From Anopheles merus (lineage: Eukaryota; Arthropoda; Insecta; Diptera; Culicidae): DNA of 64,000 nt. How positions within the stretch are numbered: position 1 is the first letter of the stretch; every line of letters begins with the position of its first letter. The notes under the pieces are model-generated. The model did not search any database. It worked only from the letters and a program-made list of their open reading frames with translations, and was not told the DNA's origin. A program made the translations under genes and the position numbers. Positions 33,302-43,700 of this stretch are shown one piece after another. The DNA lies in contig NW_024427675.1 in assembly GCF_017562075.2 (NCBI RefSeq), positions 1 through 64,000 on the forward strand. The letters are read 5' to 3'.

Positions 33302-33972
33302 CAAAATCGCGGAACGTGAAAATTGCTGTCGTGATCAATCGCCCAGGAGAACATTCTCCGTCGCCGTCATCGGTTAAGTATTTGCCGCCGACGTAATCCA
33401 TTGTCCCGGTACATCGCTATCCCGTGTGCTTGAAGCGCATTTTGGAGTGAAGGAGAAATCTATCACCGACGCGATTTGTGGTTTCGCCGTATCCAGTAGG
33501 ATAATATTACACAACCACGATTGTTCGGTCGATCGACTACTATTCACCGTGAGTGCCCTGCTGAAGCCCTCCGTTTTCGGAGCCAACGACGTCCCGTAAG
33601 AGTATTTTTTTTCTCGGGCCCACGTCATCGCTGTGTTGAAGGAGTACCCTGGGGTTTTCGGCCAGCATCATAGTTCCCGGAGCCGTACAGCATTTGACAT
33701 CAGTAGATACAAAGTGCCACCACCGTGCGTTGTGGTCACGAGATAAGCAGAACGATCACATATATCACGTTTGATACTGTGATCACGGAGAGCCCATTGT
33801 CATCGTGTTTTTCATCTGCAAGAGCTACAAGTTCGACAACGTGTCCGTGTAAGCACGGAAACCACACGACCAAGGGGTAGAGAGGAAGCCACCCGATTTC
33901 CCGTAAGGAGCATCACTGTCGCTGTTTGTGACCAGAAACACCACCGTGGAATCAGTAGTGCCATCGTGTATT

Positions 33973-34210
33973 TGGAGCCACGCGGTTTTGGAAGTAGTAA
34001 CGCCATCGCGTTTTTGGAGCCACGCGGTTTTGGAAGCAGTAACGCCATCGCGTTTTTGGAGCCACGCGGTGTTGGAAGCAGTAGCGCCATCGCGTTTTCG
34101 GAGCCACGCGGTGTTGGAAGCAGTAGCGCCATCGCATTTGGAAGCAGTAGCGCCATCGCGTTTTGGAAGTAGTAGCGCCATCGCGTTTTCGGAGCCACGC
34201 GGTGTTGAAA
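33973..34210 (+). repeat. 42-bp minisatellite in the gypsy B leader
   Basis: Four full 42-bp units (GGAGCCACGCGGTTTTGGAA, then GTAGTAACGCCATCGCG, then a T run), two shortened units that lack the GAGCCACGCGGTGTT part, and a partial last unit. Unit length is a multiple of three, so frames stay open across it, but no known protein is recognised. Confidence 0.85.
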
Positions 34211-34259
34211 GCGGCCTTGTATCCAGTTTTCATCGATCGACAACCGGTGAGCCCGTTCC

Positions 34260-34364
34260 TTATTATTATTATTATTATTATTATTTTTCATTCGGTGATA
34301 CTTGTGCCAGAAACTCAGTGTATTTTTATGCGTTTTATACGACGCGTGTTTTTTTTTTTTTTTT
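34260..34364 (+). repeat. (TTA)n and poly(T) tracts in the gypsy B leader
   Basis: (TTA)8-9 at about 34260-34286 and an 18-base T run near 34350. No function can be read from the sequence. Confidence 0.8.
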
Positions 34365-34718
34365 TTTTCTTTTTCGGTGCGTTTATAAGTAAATATTTCA
34401 TTAAGTGCAACGTTGTTTTACGAGTTTTACGAGAAAATACGTGCAATTTCTTACGTGCAATTTCATTAGTACATTTTTATCGTATACAATTTAGCGCAGT
34501 ATTTTTTTTCACATTTTCTTCGTTATAAATTATACTGAAATACTACGCGTTTTGAATTTTTCCTTGCATTTTATAAAAACCTTGTATTTATTGAACTGAA
34601 TTTTGCGATCAGTATTATAGGTCATTTTTATCCTTGGTACGTTTAAAAATTTAAGTGCGTGTAGTGAATTAGAAAACAGGTTAGATTTCTTTGTATTGGT
34701 TTTGTAAACCACAGAGTG

Positions 34719-35603
34719 ATGTCTTTGAAAGCTGGTGCCGAAGGAAAGGGTGAGGAGAGTTCAAGTTCGGCAGGAACGACAAAGGTGTCGGCACCGGGCG
34801 ATCCTCCCCTGGGGGTAGAGCGTATATCTACGAAGTTACCAACTTTTTGGGAGGACGTTCCAGAGGTTTGGTTCGCTCAAGCAGAAGCGGAATTTGAGCT
34901 TTCAAAAATTTCACGGGAGCGCACGCAATACACATATTTGATCGCTGCAATGTCCAAGGAAGTATTAGCTAAGGTGCTGGACATTGTGAAAAGTCCTGAC
35001 CCGGTAAAACCATACTCTCACTTAAAGGGAGAAATTTTAAAACGGTTGACAAGTAGTGAGGAAACACGATTGTCAAAATTGTTATATCATGTTGAGATAG
35101 GAGATAGAACTCCATCAGATTTCTATCGATACATGCTACAGATAGCTGGGGATTCTACCGATCTTTCCGTAACTCTTGTGAGGAAATTGTGGAAGTCAAG
35201 ACTGCCTAAATCGATTGAGGTAGCCTTAGTTGCAGTTGATACAAAAGATCACGCTGAGCAATTGCGGATAGCAGACAGGTTATGGGAATGCACACAATCT
35301 AGTGGACTATCCGAAGTGAATACTCGTGCTAGAGTTACATGCGATTCAGCGTCTGATGAAATCCGGCGTGAAATAAGCGAACTACGCGACATGATCAAGA
35401 AGATGTCAAATCTTTCCCAACGACAACATCGTGATCATAGACGCAGCTTCTCTAGAGAACGAAGAAATTTCCAAAGTCCATCTCGTGATAGGAAACCATT
35501 TTGTTGGTATCATTACAGATACGGTAACGGAGCAACCAAGTGTGTTAAGCCCTGTAATTTTTCCACAACACGAGTCAAACACTCAGAGGAAGAAAAAAAC
35601 TAA
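34719..35603 (+). CDS. Gypsy B gag (capsid/nucleocapsid)
   Basis: Structural protein forming the virus-like particle, 294 residues. The start is the ATG at 34719; the GTG three bases upstream is not a eukaryotic start. Residues about 30-210 form the CsRn1-type capsid (LPTFWEDVPEVWFAQAEAEF; ILKRLTSSEETRLSKLL; LRIADRLWE). Residues about 230-260 are Arg/Ser-rich. The nucleocapsid knuckle is C-WY-H-x9-C-x3-C (CWYHYRYGNGATKCVKPC), the unusual CHCC form that defines the CsRn1 clade. The gene ends TAA directly after a slippery A AAA AAC, so a fraction of ribosomes should continue into pol. No lesion. Confidence 0.92.
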   Translation: MSLKAGAEGKGEESSSSAGTTKVSAPGDPPLGVERISTKLPTFWEDVPEVWFAQAEAEFELSKISRERTQYTYLIAAMSKEVLAKVLDIVKSPDPVKPYSHLKGEILKRLTSSEETRLSKLLYHVEIGDRTPSDFYRYMLQIAGDSTDLSVTLVRKLWKSRLPKSIEVALVAVDTKDHAEQLRIADRLWECTQSSGLSEVNTRARVTCDSASDEIRREISELRDMIKKMSNLSQRQHRDHRRSFSRERRNFQSPSRDRKPFCWYHYRYGNGATKCVKPCNFSTTRVKHSEEEKN

Positions 35604-35631
35604 GAAGCTCACGGGAGTTGGCGGATCTCCC
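35594..35631 (+). promoter_or_regulatory. Gypsy B -1 ribosomal frameshift signal
   Basis: Slippery heptamer A AAA AAC at 35594-35600 in the gag frame (gaA AAA AAC TAA), with the gag stop immediately behind it. The pol frame is -1 relative to gag and is open from 35558. Twelve bases downstream is a 5-bp GGGAG/CTCCC hairpin (35613-35617 with 35627-35631, 9-nt loop), a candidate stimulator. This is the classical retroviral arrangement. Confidence 0.85.
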
Positions 35632-38600
35632 TAGAGCATATAGTACTTCTCCTCGTTTGTTCGTAAATGATATGATGACATCATTTACCTTTTTAGTGGA
35701 CACAGGGGCTGATGTATCCGTCATTCCATTTCATTTAGCTGGTAAAGCTCATAAACCTACAGACTTAGTTTTGCAAGCAGCCAACGGAAGTACCATAGTG
35801 ACGTATGGCACAAAGCTGATTCAAGTAAGTTTAGGTTTCAAAAGAGTTTTTACCCATATTTTTATCATAGCATCCGTAAATCGTCCTATAATAGGAGCGG
35901 ATTTTTTATACAAAACCGGAATACTAGTGGATATCAAAGGGCGTAAGCTAATTGATTCGACCACTAATTTAGCGATCATAGGATCATTGGCACTTGTGGA
36001 TACTCCTTCCCCTAAACATTTTGTACTTGAAGCAGGAGACTTCGGACGAGTTCTACACCAGTTTCCATCTTTGGTAGAACCACCGGACTACAGAAAGCCA
36101 GTATGTCATAATGTGTTTCATTATATTGAAACCAAAGGCCCTTTGCCTTTTGCGAAGCCACGTCGCCTTGACCCGCAAAAGCGAAAAATCGCGCATGTGG
36201 AATTTCAGCAAATGGTAGACTTAGGAATTTGTCGCCCATCATCATCACCAGGGTCATCACCCTTGCATATGGTGCCGAAGGGTGACAATGACTGGAGACC
36301 ATGTGGGGATTATCGAAGGCTTAATGCCATTACGACACCAGATCGGTATCCGATCCCTCACATCCAGGACTTTACCATGCAACTGCAGGGTTGCAATTTT
36401 TTTTCAAAGCTTGACATAGTACGAGCATATCATATGATCCCAGTAGCAGAAGAGGACATACATAAGACGGCCATTACTACCCCTTTCGGCATGTTCGAAT
36501 TTTTACGAATGCCTTTTGGTTTAAAAAATGCCGGTCAAACATTTCAGAGGTTCATGAACAGTTTATTCAATGACCTCAGTTTCGTATTCGTCTACATTGA
36601 CGATATTCTAATTGCCAGTTCGACGAAGGAAACGCACCTTGAGCACTTGCGCATAGTGTTCAATCGGCTGGCAGAATACGATTTAAAAATTAAACCGTCC
36701 AAGTGTGTGCTAGGTGTATCTACCATTAATTTCTTAAGCCACACAATTTCAGCTAATGGAATTATCCCATGCGCGGATAAGGTAGAAGCGATAAAAACAT
36801 TCCCAACGCCAAAATCGGTTAAACAACTACAGCGATTTGTGGGAATGGTCAACTATTATCACCGTTTCTTACCGAGCGTTTCAAATACGTTGAGACCCTT
36901 GTACAAGTTGATAGCACAGCACACCAAGCAGAAATTAAAGACATTCGACTGGTCGGAGGAGTGCGACAAAGCGGCCCTTCAGGTCAAGTCAGACCTAGCA
37001 AAAGCTACGATACTGTCACACCCAAGGTCCGATGCAGTTTATTCTTTAACCACGGACGCATCTAATTTCGCCGTGGGAGCGGTGCTGGAACAGCATTTTG
37101 AAGGAAGTTGCCAACCACTAGCATTCTTCTCTAGAGTAATCACCCCAACCGAACAAAGATACTCTACGTTCGATAGAGAATTATTGGCAATCGTGCTGAG
37201 CATCAAGCATTTTAGACATTTTTTAGAAGGCAGGTCATTTATTATATATACTGACCATAAACCGCTCACCACAGCGCTGACGTCAAAAACCGAGAAATCA
37301 CCTCGACAAAATCGTCATTTAGATTTCATTTCTCAGTTCTCAAGCGACATTCGATACATCAAAGGAGACAGCAACATAGTTGCAGATACTCTCTCGCGTG
37401 TGGCAGAAACGGATTCAATTAGTAACTTGGATTACAAAATTTTCTCTGAATGTCAACGTACTGATGAACAATTGAAAACATTATTGGAGAATAAAAAAAA
37501 TAAAAACTCTGCTTATAAACTTGATAAGCTTTTGCTAAACAACACAGAATTGTATTTTGAGGTCTCTACGGGGAAAAATAGACTGTACGTCCCGAAATCC
37601 TTACGTAAGGAAACATACGATGGTGTGCACAATGCCTCCCATCCTGGCATAAAAGCATCTAGGAAAATGATGACTGATCGATATTTTTGGCCAGCCATAA
37701 ATAAAGATGTAGCTAATTGGACTCGCGCATGTTCTGCTTGCCAAAGAGCTAAAGTAGTTAGGCACACAAAATCACCTTTGGAATCTTTTTCACTTCCAAA
37801 GGGAAGGTTTGACCATATTCATATGGACATTGTTGGACCCTTACCTCCATCTGAGGACAAAATATATTTATTAACAGTAGTAGATCGTTTCACCAGATGG
37901 CCAGAGTGTTATCCTCTAACTAACATCTCTGCGGCTACTGTTGCCAAAACTTTCGTGGAACAGTATGTGTCTAGGTTTGGTTGTCCGTTAAGAATTACGA
38001 CAGATAGAGGAAGACAATTCACTTCAAGATTATTCGAGGAGTTGACCAAACTATTGGGCACACACCATATTGCAACCACTGCCTATCATCCACAAGCCAA
38101 CGGTATGGTGGAACGTTTCCACCGTCGGCTAAAGGAAGCCTTAAAAGCTAGTGGGAACTCACCACGATGGACAGTTCGGTTACCATTAATACTTCTCGGC
38201 ATTCGTCTTTCTTATAAAGATGAAATCAGAGGTTGCCCAGCAGAAATGGTCTACGGTCAAAGTCTCCGATTACCTGCAGAAGTTTTTGTACCATCTAGAG
38301 ACGAAATCGATGATGATACATCTGACTTAATCGTTGATTTAAAGAAAGCATTCAAATCCGTAGAGCCATCGAGCCCTAAAGATAACAATAATACGAACAA
38401 CTACATACCTAAAGCCCTAGAAAATTGTAGACAAGTATTTGTCAGGGTTGATAAGGTCAAAACAGGACTTCAAGCTCCCTATGACGGTCCATATACCGTT
38501 GTTCGAAGATTCAGAAAATTTTTTGTCATTCAAATGAAGGATAGGAATGAATCAATTTCTATTGATCGACTCAAACCCGCTTTTGAGTGTGAAGCTCATA

Positions 38601-38662
38601 CTAAGGCAACCAAGCCGCTGGAAAAGTCCCCCGTAACGAAAAAACATGTTCATTTTCGCTAA
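35600..38662 (+). CDS. Gypsy B pol: protease, RT, RNase H, integrase
   Basis: Made as a gag-pol fusion by -1 frameshifting near 35600, about 1,020 residues. Order: aspartic protease (LVDTGADVSVIP near residue 35); reverse transcriptase (YPIPHIQDF; FSKLDIVRAYHMIP with the first Asp; FEFLRMPFGLKNAGQTFQR; catalytic FVYIDDILIASS near 36588-36620); RNase H (TTDASNFAVGAVL; FDRELLAIV; YTDHKPLT; ADTLSR); integrase with HHCC zinc module (HNASHPG...C-x2-C in CSACQRAK), then the D of HMDIVGPL, D of TTDRGRQF and E of NGMVERFHRRLKEAL. The C-terminus ends in basic residues. All catalytic residues are present and there is no stop, so with identical LTRs this copy could be mobile. Confidence 0.94.
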   Translation, partial: LRSSRELADLPRAYSTSPRLFVNDMMTSFTFLVDTGADVSVIPFHLAGKAHKPTDLVLQAANGSTIVTYGTKLIQVSLGFKRVFTHIFIIASVNRPIIGADFLYKTGILVDIKGRKLIDSTTNLAIIGSLALVDTPSPKHFVLEAGDFGRVLHQFPSLVEPPDYRKPVCHNVFHYIETKGPLPFAKPRRLDPQKRKIAHVEFQQMVDLGICRPSSSPGSSPLHMVPKGDNDWRPCGDYRRLNAITTPDRYPIPHIQDFTMQLQGCNFFSKLDIVRAYHMIPVAEEDIHKTAITTPFGMFEFLRMPFGLKNAGQTFQRFMNSLFNDLSFVFVYIDDILIASSTKETHLEHLRIVFNRLAEYDLKIKPSKCVLGVSTINFLSHTISANGIIPCADKVEAIKTFPTPKSVKQLQRFVGMVNYYHRFLPSVSNTLRPLYKLIAQHTKQKLKTFDWSEECDKAALQVKSDLAKATILSHPRSDAVYSLTTDASNFAVGAVLEQHFEGSCQPLAFFSRVITPTEQRYSTFDRELLAIVLSIKHFRHFLEGRSFIIYTDHKPLTTALTSKTEKSPRQNRHLDFISQFSSDIRYIKGDSNIVADTLSRVAETDSISNLDYKIFSECQRTDEQLKTLLENKKNKNSAYKLDKLLLNNTELYFEVSTGKNRLYVPKSLRKETYDGVHNASHPGIKASRKMMTDRYFWPAINKDVANWTRACSACQRAKVVRHTKSPLESFSLPKGRFDHIHMDIVGPLPPSEDKIYLLTVVDRFTRWPECYPLTNISAATVAKTFVEQYVSRFGCPLRITTDRGRQFTSRLFEELTKLLGTHHIATTAYHPQANGMVERFHRRLKEALKASGNSPRWTVRLPLILLGIRLSYKDEIRGCPAEMVYGQSLRLPAEVFVPSRDEIDDDTSDLIVDLKKAFKSVEPSSPKDNNNTNNYIPKALENCRQVFVRVDKVKTGLQAPYDGPYTVVRRFRKFFVIQMKDRNESISIDRLKPAFECEAHTKATKPLEKSPVTKKHVHFR

Positions 38663-38738
38663 GAATAAGACCGCCGAGTCCGCAATAAGCGTTTGACGGC
38701 AGATATAAAAGCGTGACTACGTCACTGGAGGGGGATCG

Positions 38739-39080
38739 TGTGGTGTTCGGCACCACTGGTGGTGTTGCGCTCCTGGCTGCTTTTCCGAATTCACCACTTT
38801 CGAGCGTCACACTGTGGTAAGATTAAGTTAGTGTAGGTAGGTAGCGATGTAATACGAAGTATAGGACACGAAGTATAGGATACGAAGGATAGGACACGAA
38901 GGATAGGACACGAATAGGAGCGATCGGATGCGCCGATCGTGGTCCTCGAGCTTGCGAGCGATCGGATGCGCCGATTGTCGCTCTCTTATCTTTCGACCGC
39001 CGACCAATACAGTTCACGTGTAATTCACTCGTCGCAATTGTCACGTTAAACAAAATAAATTGTATCGCGCAAGCTCTACA
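38739..39080 (+). repeat. Gypsy B 3' LTR
   Basis: Same 342-bp sequence as 32941-33282. The polypurine tract GGAGGGGGATCG lies directly upstream (38727-38738). Confidence 0.95.
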
Positions 39081-40202
39081 AACATCTTTGTCGCAAATGT
39101 CTTGAACGACACTTTAATCGTTGTGAAAGAAGAACGCGGTGTGGCACAAATGGTTGTGTTTTCCTGCACAACAGATTGCTTCATGATGGTCGGAGAACCA
39201 CAGCCGAAGCGCTATCAGCCGGAACCGGCGCACACCATATGAGCAACCACCACCAAACCGCGTTAGGGAAGCCGCTACTCTTCCGTTATGTCCCGGTTAC
39301 ACTTCATGGCAATGGCCGCAAAGTGGATACGTTTGCGTTCTTGGACGACGGCTCGTCCGCCACTTTCGTCGAACATGCTTTGGTAGAATAACTTGGCTTG
39401 CAAGGGACTCCTCATCCGTTGTGCCTCTTGTGGACCGGAAATCAGAAAAGAGAGGAGAAGAATTCAGTGAGGGTTTCGTTAATTTTGTCAGGACGTGTTG
39501 AAATCGGCAAGGTGTATGTCTTACCAAATGTGCATACCGTACAGAGTCTGGCGCTACCGAGACAGTCACTTAGCGCAGAGAAACTTCAAAGCAAATTCGA
39601 ACATTTGAGAGGCCTAAAGCTTAATTCATACATTGATATCACGTCTAGGATTCTCATTGGTATGGATAACTGCCATCTAGGTAATCCGATGACACACCGT
39701 GAGGGAAAGCCACATGAACCTGTTGCCGCCAAGACACGATTGGGCTGGATAGTGTATGGATCGTTCCCAACGAATATCGGTAATGGCGCGAATGGCTTCC
39801 TAAACCATCATAGCCCACAAGTTTGCCCGTGTGTAGATAGCACCGACGATAGAATCGATATTGAGCTTAAGAAATATTTTGCGATCGATTCGATGGGCAT
39901 TACCAAATCGCCCCATCCGGTTGGCTCTAAAGATGATGAAAAGGCGTTGGAGATCCTTACAACCACGACTCATTTAAAAGGAAATCGTTATGAAACAGGT
40001 TTACTGTGGAAGTAGAGCAATGTTCAGCTACTACCAAGTAAACTCATGGCCATAAGACGTTTTGAATGCCTGCAAAGAAAAATGCAAAAAGATCCGGTTT
40101 TGAGAGCTGCTATCATCGACAAGATGAACGATTACGAAACAAAGGGCTACATCCGGCGCCTCACACCAAACGAAATAGCTGATAAACGGAATACAGACTG
40201 GT
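39081..40202 (+). pseudogene. BEL A, middle part: nucleocapsid end, protease, start of RT
   Basis: Continues BEL A after gypsy B: KHLCRKCLERH and a Cys/His block (to about 39180). The protease region FAFLDDGSSATFVEHAL near 39335-39390 follows, with DDGS where BEL C has DSGS. A stop TAA lies at 39389-39391. The linker LLWTGNQKRE, QSLALPRQSLSAEKL, LIGMDNCHLG and AAKTRLGWIVYG follows the same order as in BEL C. A TAG at about 40013 and another frame step lead to MAIRRFECLQRKM and GYIRRLTPNEIA. It stops at 40202 inside the conserved tract that precedes the RT fingers, where BEL C inserted. Confidence 0.87.
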
Positions 40203-40579
40203 TGTTATTGTTGATAACAGGAGAAAACATCGAATGCCAGCGCAAGTGTCAAGAGGTGACATTTGACCCACGTTACTGCTCGACTATGGGACTGCTCGAC
40301 TAATGGTGAGGATCGAGCAAATCGCAAGCCCGCGAATTTGCAATGGTGGAAAAGGATAAAAGGGAAAATTTGTAATGCACTTTCTCTTTTCTCGTGGTTA
40401 ATGCGCAACTAGAAGTAGTGGAATTTTTTTAACCACTTTCGTTATAAGAACTTTACAGTACCACTGTTACGTACTGCCTTAAAAGAATTTTTAATAAAGT
40501 GAAGTTAAGAAAACCTAACTAAAGTCGCGAGTGAATAATTTCGGGAAAATATATATTACCGGACGTTGCTAACGCAACA
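40203..40579 (+). repeat. BEL C 5' LTR
   Basis: Starts TGTTATTGTTGATAACAGG, a TGTTAT/ATAACA terminal hairpin, and ends GCTAACGCAACA, with AATAAA near 40492. It is followed by TTTTAAAAAAATTCCAC instead of a TGG-type primer site. Confidence 0.94.
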
Positions 40580-40762
40580 TTTTAAAAAAATTCCACGTTT
40601 GGAAATTTTACGCGTTTACGCGAGTGCGTGAGTGAACCGTGCCGCAAGACAGTTGAGGCCGCGAAACACCTAAGAACGCGACCAACAGACGATACGTCGG
40701 ACGGCGAGAGAATAGTTGAGGTGTACGTTACACATTGCACTAACATACGCAATTTCTCACTA

Positions 40763-43700
40763 TGGATCACGAGCACGAATCGAAAGCACCTCCAGCGGTA
40801 GCACAAACGAACGAGTCTCAGCAACCTGAAACGGGAGCACTGGATCATAGGCCACTTGCACCGGCCGCGGATTCACTTCACTTCCGATAGTTCGCGCCGA
40901 CTGGACAAGATTGGACGGTTAACTCGTCTTTGGAGGTCGTTGACCGCGCCAGGTCATCGACCCCGAACGCACCATTAGGTGCAGGATTGTTGCTGAGGGG
41001 ACCGCAGCAACGGTTGACTTCAGAGGTTCGCGAAGCCCCTGCATCGCGATACACACCGCTCGCAAACTCGACTGTGGCAGACCTGGGGCCTTTACATCGC
41101 TCATCGACGGGAACCGTGCCACGGTCAGCGCACCGACCCACCACCGCGGACGTGCAACAACCAGCGCCATCGCAGGGCGGCGTTTCTGCAGGAACCGTGC
41201 CGCGGGCGGCAGACGGTACAACTGGAGCGGCCATCGAGGACATGGAACTACCACCGCCAGCGCAGGACGGCGCTTCTGCGGGAACCGTACTGCGGACGGC
41301 GGTCGGCGCATCTGGGGCAGCCATCCTGAACGTTCATCAGCTGACGCCATCGCAAACCAGCACGCCCGGGAGGACGATGGCGGACAAGCTTGCGGAGTCG
41401 AGCGAAGCTGTTGGCGCCTTGGAACTTCGGATGCGAAATTTGACTCGACGAAAGCTGGAGCTTGAGAGACGAGAGCTGGAGTTTGAAGAGCAGCTGATCT
41501 TGGCTGAATCGAAGAGGATCGGCGATGGGTTCATCAGCATGATTGACGACGAAGGTGAGTCAAACAAAATGGTTGATTGGTCGAGACGTGGGGATAGTGA
41601 GGGGCATAGTTCATACCATCCGAATGTGTCACCTTCTTCATCGCGTACTGTGCCTCCGGGAAACGCACAACCGGGAAATGATTCAGTGGTCAGTCAGCAG
41701 CGTCAGCCTAAAAAAGAAAAATATTTAAATATTGCTAATGGGGCGGTTGATACTTACCCGTTCCGCAACAGCATCGGAACCACATTGATGAATGTCAGCC
41801 AGAGTCAACTTTTGGCTCGAAAGGCAAGCTGCAAGGAGTTACCGTATTTTTCCGGCAAACCCGAGGAGTGGCCCATTTTTATCGCCACATATGAAACCTC
41901 GACAGCTGCTTGTGGGTACTCCGATGAGGAGAATACTTTAAGACTGCAGCGGGCGCTTAAAGGCAAAGCTCTTGAAGCCGTTCAACCATGTTTGCTTCAT
42001 GCCTCTAACCTCGCAAGTGTGATAGAGACGCTGCGCATGTTATACGGTCGTCCGGAGATAATTGTGCATTCGTTAATCCACCGCATACATCAAATGCCCG
42101 CACCACGAATCGAGCGCTTGGAAACTCTAATCGATTTTGGGATGGCGGTCCGAAATATGTGTGCCACTATAACCGCTTCGGGGCTAGAAGAATATAAATG
42201 CAATGTGGCATTAATGCACGAGTTGGTAGAAAAGTTGCCTCATGCGCTTCGGCTAGACTGGGCACGACACCGTATGCAATCGAGCTCCGCGACACTCTCG
42301 GAGTTTGGCAAGTGGATAAAAACCCAAGTTAAGGCAGCTAGTCTAATAACATTGCTATCCCTAGAATTCAGGCCAGAGAGAAAACTCGACCATAAGAGTA
42401 GAACGCATCACATGAACATGCATAACGCTACGGGGTTGGATAGTGAAGAAAGTCAAATTTGTCTGCTGTGTGAGGCCACTTGTGTTGACCTGTCGCAGTG
42501 TGAGCAGTTCTACAGACTAAATGTGAATGATCGATGGGCAACGAAACGCAGATTGAAGGCTTGTCGGAAGTGTCTGAAAATACACACCTACGGCTGCAAA
42601 GGGAAAAAGGCTTGCGGGAAAAATGGTTGCGAGTACCTGCACCACGAACTATTACACAATCCCGAGCGCCATTCAAAACCAAACGAGTACGCGGTTGCCA
42701 CAGCATCACTGAACGCGCATTCTGAGGTAACCGGTGATGTATTTTTAAAATACATTCCTGTAATAGTTTACGGGCGAGACATGGCCATCACGACCTTTGC
42801 CTTTTTTGACAGTGGATCTACCGGTACCTTCATCGAGCATAGCCTAATTGAAGAGCTCGGTCTGGAAGGACAGCCCCATCCTCTGTGCCTGAAGTGGACA
42901 GGTAACTCGGAGCGCGACGAAACGGGTTCAATACGTGTGTCACTTTTGAAGATTTCAGGAGTCGGGCAAAACAGCAGTGTACATATTATCCCAAAGGTGC
43001 ACACGGTGCAAAGCCTTTCTCTACCAGCCCAGACTCTGTCAGTGACACAACTGACTAAACAGTACGCGCATCTACAGGGTTTGCCAATTCAGGCGTACGA
43101 AAACGCTAGGCCTCGATTGCTCATTGGTATCGACAACCATCATTTGGTTCGACCGACTCGTTACGCGGAAGGTGGGAAATATGAGCCTGTTGCGGCAAAG
43201 ACGTCATTGGGATGGATCGTATATGGCCCACGTAATAAGAACTCCACCAGTGTTAACGTACAAGCAATACATACCATCCACATATGCAACTGCAGCGCAG
43301 ATGCGGAAGCCAATCTGGACGCAGCGGTAAAACACTTTTTTACGCTCGAATCGCTCGGTATCGTCAAACCGTTGGAAACACTTCGTTCAAAGGATGATGA
43401 GCGAGCGTTGGGGATTCTCAACGCAGAATCGAAATTCAACGGAAAGCATTATGAATCCGGATTGCTGTGGCGTTTTGACGATGTTAAGTTGCCATGCTCT
43501 CGTGACATGGCTATGAGAAGATACAAATGCCTGCAAAAAAGAATGTCGAAAGATTCAGTATTAGCTAAGGCAGTCATTGAGAAAATGAGGGACTATGAAA
43601 GGCAGGGCTATATACGACGATTATCGCCTGAAGAACTGTCGATGAAAGGCCCCCGAGATTGGTTTCTGCCCATATTTCCGGTTTTCAACGCGAACAAACC

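Larger units (their letters stand above)
32941..39080 (+). mobile_element. Gypsy B: apparently intact CsRn1-type Ty3/gypsy element
   Basis: 6,140 bp. The two 342-bp LTRs look identical throughout, the tRNA-Trp primer site is perfect, a 1.4-kb leader contains a 42-bp minisatellite, and gag and pol are open and joined by a -1 frameshift signal. The polypurine tract GGAGGGGGATCG lies before the 3' LTR. It interrupts BEL A without a recognisable target duplication: the flanks GCCA and AACA join to give the uninterrupted BEL reading. Confidence 0.95.

Noticed and set aside
33812..34392. Minisatellite frames of 93-159 codons (RGSKNAMALLLP-type) on both strands
   Set aside because: Unit length of 42 bp keeps all frames open; no evidence of translation in the gypsy leader.
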